A stretch of DNA of 64,000 bases from Streptomyces sp. NBC_01244 (GTDB lineage: Bacteria; Actinomycetota; Actinomycetes; Streptomycetales; Streptomycetaceae): NCBI RefSeq assembly GCF_035987325.1, contig NZ_CP108488.1, positions 3,968,001 through 4,032,000 on the forward strand. The letters are read 5' to 3'. The translations under genes and the position numbers were made by a program. Each line of letters begins with the position of its first letter. The stretch's first letter is position 1. Positions 59,313 through 64,000 of this stretch are shown here, piece after piece. The notes under the pieces were generated by a model. The model searched no databases. It was not told the origin of the DNA and was given only the letters and a program-made list of their open reading frames with translations.

Positions 59313-61421
59313 ATGCCTATTCCCGGCACTATCCCTACGGTCAAGGTACGCGGTACGTACTTCGGCCCGGACGGTCGTTCTCTTCTCGGCACGATCACCT
59401 TCACGATTCCGGCGCTTCTCACCTTCCCGGACAGTGACCTGTTTATTGCCGGTCCCGTCGTTGCCCAGCTTGACGAGAACGGGCACTTTGAAGTGACCCT
59501 TCCTGCGACTGACGCCCCGGGTATGAACCCGTCGGGTTGGTCGTACACGGTGAAGGAAAACCTGACCGGCGTTGTCGGAACGCGCACGTTCGCGATGCTC
59601 CTTCCGAAGGACACTCCGGGCGGCATAATCGACCTTGCGGACGTTGCGCCGGCTGACCCGACCACGCCGACTTACGTTCCTGTTGCCGGTTCGCAGATTC
59701 TTTGGGGCACGGCAGCGCCTACCGCTGGTCTTGGCGTCAACTCTGACTTCTATGTTCAGTACGACACGCGGACCCTTCTGGGTATCACGCATACGACTGT
59801 CACGAATTGGAAGAAGACCGGCGGCACCTGGGCCACGGTTGGCGGCGTGGTTCGCGGTTCTCAGATTTACCTGAACACGACTTCTACGCCCAGCACGGAC
59901 GCGAAGGCCGGCGACCTTCTCATTCGCACTGACACGGGCGACATGTGGCAGCGTGAGGCAAGTTCGTGGGGCTCCGTAAAGGGAAACATCAAGGGCCCGA
60001 AGGGCGATAAGGGCGACACGGGAACTACCGGCGCCCAGGGCATTCAGGGAATTCAGGGTGTCAAGGGCGACAAGGGCGACCCGGGTAACGGCAACGTCAA
60101 CACGGTCAACACGAAGGTTGGCCCGGACATTGTCCTGAACGCTGCGGACGTTGGCGCGCTGGGTGCTACCGGTACGACCTTGAACGTTGCGACCACCTTC
60201 AAGGGCAACGGCACGAACGCACCGCTGAACGTCTACGGCGACAACGTGGCAGCAACGCGCTTTACCGTCCTGAAGGATGGTTCGTGGTACAGCAACGCGC
60301 TTGCGAACTCCGCGTACAACATGGCCGTTGGCGACACGACTTCGGACTTTGCTGGGGGCACGTTCGTTCTCGCGCTGAAGAACGCAAACGTTGTGCCGAC
60401 GACCAACCCGACTAACGGCGTTGTGGCGTACGCCGAAGGTGGCGTTATGAAGGTGCGGCAGACCAACGGAACGATTGTCACCGTTGGCAATGCCGCGCTG
60501 AACGGGCCTCAGGTCATCAAGGGCGACGCTACGGCGACCGACCCCCTGAAGGTACAGAACGACGTCAGCGCGGACCTGTTCGCCGTGCGCAAGACCGGTA
60601 GTGCACGCATGGCGCTGGGCAACCTGTACGTAGACAAGAACCTTCGCGTTGGCGGTTCGGGCAGCGCGGCCGGCGTTGGCTCAACGGTCAACGGAGTGTT
60701 GGCCATTGACAACGGAACCGGGCCGTCTGCCGCGAACACTGCGGGTGTGCATCTGTACGCCGAAGCGGGTCAGCTCAAGGTGCAGGAACAGAGCGGCAAC
60801 ACGTTCACGGTGGGCGGTGCGCGCAACACGTGGACGCCTCAGGCTCTTGGGTTCCAGGCGTGGTCGGTTGACCCTGCCACGGTTGCGAACCCGACGGGTA
60901 CGCCGAAGGCCGCTGTCATCGGGCGTATCTACTTCTCCGGAATGAACATCACGGAACCGACGGTTGTTGATGCGGTTTGCGTCATGGCGCGTGGCTGGGG
61001 CGGGTCCACCCTGATTCCCGCAGCGCGCTTCTATGCCGGTATCTACAACGAAGCCGGCACCCGCGTAGCGACGTCGGGCCTTGTGTCCAGCCTTCCCGCA
61101 GCGGGTCAGCTTACGGGCACGGCTCCGGGCGCGAAGGACAACCACGTTGGCGCTGTCCCCGTGAACCTTACGGCTCCGATCACCCTTCAGCCTGGGCGGT
61201 ACTGGGCGGCATTCCTCGTGTCGGCAGGTTCGGCCACTGACTTCTATTACATGCACATCCAGAACGAAGCTCCGTCGAACCCGGCCAACTTCTACGTGGG
61301 CACCACGTTCCAGCGTCATTGGTGCATCGCGTCCGGTCAGACGTCGCTTCCGGCAACGGTCAATCAGGCCACGGGTGAAGTCGGTCTTGACCCGGCAATC
61401 ATGGCGCTCGCCAACCTGTAA
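59313..61421 (+). CDS. Tail fibre with collagen-like segment
   Basis: The ATG at 59313 (MPIPGTIPTVKVRGTYFG) gives 702 residues. The N-terminal about 120 residues form a beta domain for attachment to the tail. Residues about 227-253 are a collagen-like run of Gly-x-y triplets (GPKGDKGDTGTTGAQGIQG and GVKGDKGDPG) that should form a trimeric stalk. The middle contains repeated short beta units (KVQNDVSADLFAVRKTGSARMALGNLYV), and the C-terminal domain from about residue 510 (GFQAWSVDPATVANPTGTPKAAVIGRIYFSGMNITEPT) is the likely receptor-binding knob. Palindrome copy 7 starts at the stop. Confidence 0.88.
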   Translation: MPIPGTIPTVKVRGTYFGPDGRSLLGTITFTIPALLTFPDSDLFIAGPVVAQLDENGHFEVTLPATDAPGMNPSGWSYTVKENLTGVVGTRTFAMLLPKDTPGGIIDLADVAPADPTTPTYVPVAGSQILWGTAAPTAGLGVNSDFYVQYDTRTLLGITHTTVTNWKKTGGTWATVGGVVRGSQIYLNTTSTPSTDAKAGDLLIRTDTGDMWQREASSWGSVKGNIKGPKGDKGDTGTTGAQGIQGIQGVKGDKGDPGNGNVNTVNTKVGPDIVLNAADVGALGATGTTLNVATTFKGNGTNAPLNVYGDNVAATRFTVLKDGSWYSNALANSAYNMAVGDTTSDFAGGTFVLALKNANVVPTTNPTNGVVAYAEGGVMKVRQTNGTIVTVGNAALNGPQVIKGDATATDPLKVQNDVSADLFAVRKTGSARMALGNLYVDKNLRVGGSGSAAGVGSTVNGVLAIDNGTGPSAANTAGVHLYAEAGQLKVQEQSGNTFTVGGARNTWTPQALGFQAWSVDPATVANPTGTPKAAVIGRIYFSGMNITEPTVVDAVCVMARGWGGSTLIPAARFYAGIYNEAGTRVATSGLVSSLPAAGQLTGTAPGAKDNHVGAVPVNLTAPITLQPGRYWAAFLVSAGSATDFYYMHIQNEAPSNPANFYVGTTFQRHWCIASGQTSLPATVNQATGEVGLDPAIMALANL

Positions 61422-61467
61422 CCCACTCACCGTGAGTGCCTTGCCCCCGTCGAATCCCGGCGGGGGC
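61421..61467 (+). terminator. Palindrome copy 7 and hairpin after tail fibre gene
   Basis: ACCCACTCAC and GTGAGTGCCT around a central C (61421-61441; the outer right arm is degenerate), then GCCCCCGTCG ... CGGCGGGGGC (61443-61467). They separate the tail fibre from the lysis genes. Confidence 0.75.
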
Positions 61468-61488
61468 CCTTTCATGAAAGGAACAAAC

Positions 61489-62271
61489 ATGTCCACTGTT
61501 GAGCGCGTGCTGAGCATCGCGAAGGCTGAGGAAGGGTACCGAGAGGGGTACTCCAACGGATCTTGGAACAACAAGCAAAAGTATTCGCCTGCCGTGCCGG
61601 GTCTTGAGTGGTCCGACTGGCAGGCGTGGTGTGCAACCTTCGTTTCGTGGGTTGCGATGACCGCTGACGTTAGCGACCTTTACCCGCGCACCGCCTCTTG
61701 CTTTACCGGTGTTCAGTGGTTCAAGAACAAGGGTCGCTTCAGCGCCTATCCGGCGGTTGGGGCTCAGGTCTTCTTCGGTAACGGTGGCGGCACTCACACG
61801 GGTCTCGTGTATGCGTACGACGCTGATTACGTCTACACGGTTGAAGGCAACACCAATGACAGCGGCAGCGCCCAGGGCAACGGGGTGTATCTCCAGAAGC
61901 GTGCCCGTCGGGATGCCTACGTGTACGGCTACGGGTACCCGAAGTTCCCTGAGGGCATCCAGTCCGCTGACCCCGCGTGGGCCGCTCAGAATCCCGCTGA
62001 GCCGGCCAAGCCTGCCCCGGTTTCGTATGAGCCGTTCCCGGGTGGCGACTTCTTCAAGCGGAAGCCGAAGAGCGCCATTGTCACGGCTATGGGCAAGCGG
62101 CTTGTTGCCGAAGGTTGCAGTGCGTACAAGTCGGGTCCGGGTCCCCAGTGGACTGACGTGGACAAGGCGTCGTACGCGAAGTGGCAGCGCAAGCGGGGCT
62201 TCACCGGTACCGACGCTGACGGTTGGCCCGGTAAGACCACGTGGGACGCGCTGAAGGTTCCGAAGGTCTAA
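61489..62271 (+). CDS. Endolysin, CHAP domain plus peptidoglycan-binding domain
   Basis: The ATG at 61489 follows AAAGGA by six bases; an in-frame ATG at 61474 lies 15 bases upstream. The 260-residue product has the CHAP catalytic Cys48 in WQAWCATFVSW and His103 in GTHTGLVYA, then TVEGNTNDSG. A Pro/Ala linker (NPAEPAKPAPVSYEPFPGGDF) leads to a C-terminal peptidoglycan-binding-like domain (DKASYAKWQRKRGFTGTDADGWPGKTTWDAL). It cleaves wall peptide bonds at the end of the lytic cycle. Confidence 0.9.
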   Translation: MSTVERVLSIAKAEEGYREGYSNGSWNNKQKYSPAVPGLEWSDWQAWCATFVSWVAMTADVSDLYPRTASCFTGVQWFKNKGRFSAYPAVGAQVFFGNGGGTHTGLVYAYDADYVYTVEGNTNDSGSAQGNGVYLQKRARRDAYVYGYGYPKFPEGIQSADPAWAAQNPAEPAKPAPVSYEPFPGGDFFKRKPKSAIVTAMGKRLVAEGCSAYKSGPGPQWTDVDKASYAKWQRKRGFTGTDADGWPGKTTWDALKVPKV

Positions 62272-62282
62272 GGAGAATCAGT

Positions 62283-62462
62283 ATGGGTGAGCACAGCAAG
62301 ACTGACGTCAGCGCACTGGGCACTGTCCTTGTGTGGCTGAAGGCGAACAAGAAGGCGGTTGCTGCGGTAGCCGTTGCCGTTGTGGGTGTGATCACGGCCG
62401 TGAAGCCTGACTTCCCGGGTGCCGTTGTTCTGTCCGCGCTGCATGCCGTTCTAGGCGGTTAG
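62283..62462 (+). CDS. Holin candidate, 59 aa
   Basis: A 59-residue protein starting at the ATG at 62283 behind AAGGAGA. It has a short charged N-terminus (MGEHSKTDVSALG), a first hydrophobic stretch (TVLVWLKANKKAVAAVAVAVVGVITAV) and a second weaker one (FPGAVVLSALHAVLGG). The position directly after the endolysin and the small size argue for a holin. Confidence 0.7.
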   Translation: MGEHSKTDVSALGTVLVWLKANKKAVAAVAVAVVGVITAVKPDFPGAVVLSALHAVLGG

Positions 62463-62470
62463 GCCGGCCT

Positions 62471-62519
62471 AGTCTCCGACTCCCTTCCTGGCAGGTGAAA
62501 GCCCACCTAGGAAGGGAGT
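62471..62519 (+). promoter_or_regulatory. 17-nt repeat, copy 3, in a stem covering the kinase SD
   Basis: AGTCTCCGACTCCCTTC (one mismatch to copies 1-2). ACTCCCTTCCT (62479-62489) pairs with AGGAAGGGAGT (62509-62519), continued by AGGTG/CACCT after a 3-nt bulge, giving 16 bp. The right arm contains the complete Shine-Dalgarno of the kinase gene starting at 62526. Confidence 0.7.
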
Positions 62520-62525
62520 ACGGCA

Positions 62526-63092
62526 GTGGCCTACTACCGAAACATTGGTCTGATTGGTCGCGCGCGGGTCGGCAAGGACACGGTTGCGGCAAGGCTGGGG
62601 CAGCGCTTCGGCTATCAGCGGGTTGCCTTCGCGGACACCCTGAAGAATGCGGCGCTGCGGATAGACCCGCTTATCCCGACTACAACGGGCGTGTGTGTGC
62701 GTCTGTCGCGCCTTGTGGCTGACGTCGGTTGGGAGTACGCGAAGATTGCGTATCCCGAAGTTCGGCGGGTCCTTCAGTACGTCGGGCAGACGGTTCGGGA
62801 CACGGACCCGGGTTTCTGGATTCGGTCCGCCATGCCCGCTCTTGACGCTGCGGACAACCTGAACCTTCCCGTTGTCGTGACTGACGTGCGGTACGAGAAC
62901 GAAGCGATAGCGCTTCAGAAGCGCGGGTTCATGCTCATACGCGTGACCCGACCCGGGGCCGGCCTTGACGGTCCCAACGGCAAGCACGCGTCGGAAACGG
63001 CGCTTGACCACTACCCCGCTGACGCCACGATCACGAACGGCGGCAGCGTGCCGGACCTGTTTGCCACCGTGGACGTGCTGCCACTGCGCTAG
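62526..63092 (+). CDS. Deoxynucleoside monophosphate kinase
   Basis: A 188-residue P-loop kinase: GRARVGKDT at residues 11-19, VAFADTLKNAAL, VRRVLQYVGQTVRDTDPGFWI, VVTDVRYENEAIALQKRGFMLIRVTRPG and a C-terminal SETALDHYPADATITNGG. This matches the phage dNMP kinase family (T4 gene 1 type) also present in Streptomyces phages. It phosphorylates dNMPs during phage DNA synthesis. The GTG at 62526 sits behind a stem that can hide its SD. An intrinsic terminator follows. Confidence 0.88.
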   Translation: MAYYRNIGLIGRARVGKDTVAARLGQRFGYQRVAFADTLKNAALRIDPLIPTTTGVCVRLSRLVADVGWEYAKIAYPEVRRVLQYVGQTVRDTDPGFWIRSAMPALDAADNLNLPVVVTDVRYENEAIALQKRGFMLIRVTRPGAGLDGPNGKHASETALDHYPADATITNGGSVPDLFATVDVLPLR

Positions 63093-63098
63093 ACCTGA

Positions 63099-63137
63099 GC
63101 CCCACCTGAGTCTTCGGACCTGGGTGGGGCCTTTCTT
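63099..63137 (+). terminator. Rho-independent terminator after dNMP kinase
   Basis: GCCCCACC pairs with GGTGGGGC, with an inner stem capped by TTCG, then CTTTCTT. Confidence 0.88.
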
Positions 63138-63156
63138 GGTTTGGGGGGTTGCGGGA

Positions 63157-63176
63157 ACCCACTCACGTGAGTACCT
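63157..63176. repeat. Dispersed prophage palindrome, copy 8
   Basis: ACCCACTCAC and GTGAGTACCT without a central base: one base shorter than the other copies. It lies 44 bases upstream of the small ORF at 63220. Confidence 0.78.
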
Positions 63177-63219
63177 TTAGATCTGTCAGCAAGACGCCGC
63201 AGCAACGAGGGGAAGCCCA

Positions 63220-63396
63220 ATGATCAAGCGCGCGAAGGACGTCACTTACGGGGATGTCATCGTGACTCCGACCCCGGGGCTCATGGTCGCGAAGTCGGTA
63301 GCGTCGGACATGTACGCCATGAAGACCACGATCAAGAACGGTGACGACGCGGTTACCTTCGGGGCGTACGACAAGGTTGAGACGCTGGACGCGTAG
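63220..63396 (+). CDS. Small phage protein, 58 aa
   Basis: ATG at 63220, preceded by GAGGGGAAG, to TAG at 63396. The product MIKRAKDVTYGDVIVTPTPG ... FGAYDKVETLDA is beta-rich with no Cys. It is an isolated transcription unit, bounded by palindrome copy 8 upstream and a perfect terminator plus copy 9 downstream. Function unknown; this layout is typical for small early phage genes. Confidence 0.75.
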   Translation: MIKRAKDVTYGDVIVTPTPGLMVAKSVASDMYAMKTTIKNGDDAVTFGAYDKVETLDA

Positions 63397-63404
63397 CTAG
63401 TCAA

Positions 63405-63434
63405 CCCCCGGGCGGACGACAATCCGCCCGGGGG
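63405..63434 (+). terminator. Perfect 12-bp hairpin terminator
   Basis: CCCCCGGGCGGA and TCCGCCCGGGGG around a 6-nt loop, followed by AACTTTC. Nine bases after the small ORF stop. Confidence 0.85.
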
Positions 63435-63446
63435 AACTTTCCCGAA

Positions 63447-63467
63447 ACCTACTCACCGTGAGTAGGT
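63447..63467. repeat. Dispersed prophage palindrome, copy 9
   Basis: ACCTACTCAC and GTGAGTAGGT around a central C: fully symmetrical. It lies 36 bases upstream of the last gene start. Confidence 0.88.
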
Positions 63468-63502
63468 CGGCTGATAGAGTGTCAACGAAAAGGGGCGGGG
63501 CA

Positions 63503-64000
63503 GTGAACGTGACTAGCGACGGCGGCAAGGTCCACATTGCAGACCCGACGCAGAGTGACGAACACCCCCGCCCCTTGTACCGCACCGAAGCAATGAACGA
63601 CGTCACGTTCTACTTCACTGACGCGCCCGTTGACTGCAACACGTGCATTCTGCTGAGCAACATCAACCGCAACAACGCGACTGACGGAGAGACCATGCCC
63701 CCGAAGAAGAAGACCGAAGCCGCCCCCGCCGCTGAGCCGGCCCAGGACACCCCGGTTACGTCTGACGCGCCTGCCGACGTTGACGCGCTGATCAGCGACA
63801 TTCACGCCACCGTGGATCAGCTCAAGGCGATTGACCCGGCTTCTGAGGGTGCAACCGGTGCCGCAACCGCGCTGAAGTCTGAGGCGGAAGCCAAGATTCG
63901 TCAGCTTCCGACGGCGAAGCGCAACACGCTGCGGAAGGCCGTAACGGACGCCTTCAAGGTTGCGACCACGAAGCCTGAGCCGGCCGCCGCGCCTGCCGCT
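63503..64000 (+). CDS. Phage protein with Lys/Ala-rich linker, continues beyond window
   Basis: The frame opens at the GTG at 63503 (SD AGGGGCGGGG) and runs to the window edge (166 codons). The first 65 residues form a small domain, VTFYFTDAPVDCNTCILLSNINRNNATDGE; then comes an internal ATG at 63695 followed by MPPKKKTEAAPAAEPAQ, an Ala/Pro/Lys linker, and helical DVDALISDIHATVDQLKAIDPASEGATGAATALKSEAEAKIRQLPTAKRN. It may start at 63695 instead. Function unknown; the charged linker resembles DNA-associated phage proteins. Confidence 0.6.
   Translation, partial: MNVTSDGGKVHIADPTQSDEHPRPLYRTEAMNDVTFYFTDAPVDCNTCILLSNINRNNATDGETMPPKKKTEAAPAAEPAQDTPVTSDAPADVDALISDIHATVDQLKAIDPASEGATGAATALKSEAEAKIRQLPTAKRNTLRKAVTDAFKVATTKPEPAAAPAA

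Larger units (their letters stand above)
42985..64000 (+). mobile_element. Prophage (siphovirus, HK97-type), left 21 kb
   Basis: From the truncated ltrA-like gene onward all genes run rightward. GC content drops and codon use shifts to GTT, CTT, GAA, CGC. Gene order is integrase, tRNA, HNH, terminases, portal, protease, capsid, tail, lysis, nucleotide kinase. Nine copies of one palindrome punctuate the region. The prophage is not complete: repressor, replication genes and attR are beyond the window. Confidence 0.95.

Noticed and set aside
60000..60100. Short tandem repeats in the tail fibre gene as possible CRISPR or satellite
   Set aside because: They encode collagen-like Gly-x-y triplets in frame; no spacer-repeat pattern exists. 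I saw no CRISPR array anywhere in the window.

Overview
The window is actinobacterial chromosome, almost certainly Streptomyces. Host genes have very high GC with G or C at nearly every third codon position. They include a tricorn protease, a galU-moeA-moaC-mog cluster, an FmdB-type zinc-ribbon protein, mscL and a fused nirBD. From about 42,985 to the right edge the composition changes to visibly lower GC with many GTT, CTT, GAA and CGC codons. This is an integrated siphovirus prophage, still unfinished when the window ends.

Layout. (1) 1-9.5 kb: end of a tricorn protease; a convergent small helical protein gene; a translationally coupled Baeyer-Villiger monooxygenase / hydrolase / SDR operon with a divergent MerR regulator; xthA; an acetyltransferase; tRNA-Ala(CGC). 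(2) 9.5-14.4 kb: molybdenum cofactor genes (mog-like, moaC, moeA) with galU, then 5-formyltetrahydrofolate cyclo-ligase. (3) 14.4-24.6 kb: penicillin-acylase-family hydrolase, K+/H+ antiporter, MFS transporter, an FmdB protein under a CIRCE-like operator, methylthioadenosine phosphorylase, an OMP-decarboxylase-like protein, a SAF-domain protein and mscL. (4) 24.6-42.8 kb, mostly minus strand: an anaerobic-style nitrogen and formate module. It holds two NarK transporters, a Mo-bisMGD oxidoreductase with ferredoxin, Rieske and membrane cytochrome-like partners, pyruvate formate-lyase with its activating enzyme, a NirB-NirD fusion and a sirohydrochlorin chelatase for its sirohaem. A perfect Rex-type operator lies upstream of pflB. 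The Mo-cofactor genes in region 2 would supply the molybdoenzyme.

(5) 42.98-64.0 kb: prophage. A large serine integrase sits beside the left attachment junction, which truncates a host ltrA-like gene after about 70 codons. It is followed by tRNA-Glu(UUC), an HNH nuclease, terminase small and large subunits, portal, prohead protease, HK97-type capsid, connector and tail genes, tail assembly chaperone with a probable -1 frameshift, tape measure, distal tail proteins, a collagen-like tail fibre, CHAP endolysin, a holin candidate, a deoxynucleotide kinase and small early-type genes. Lysogeny and early control genes and attR must lie to the right.

The main non-genic signals are: a dispersed palindrome (nine copies, halves ACCCACTCAC and GTGAGTGGGT) at prophage gene boundaries, two copies of which are built into terminator-like stems; a 17-base phage repeat that can sequester Shine-Dalgarno sequences; the Rex and CIRCE operators; and a 98-base stretch identical between the two narK genes. 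All family assignments come from reading the sequence; no database search was run.
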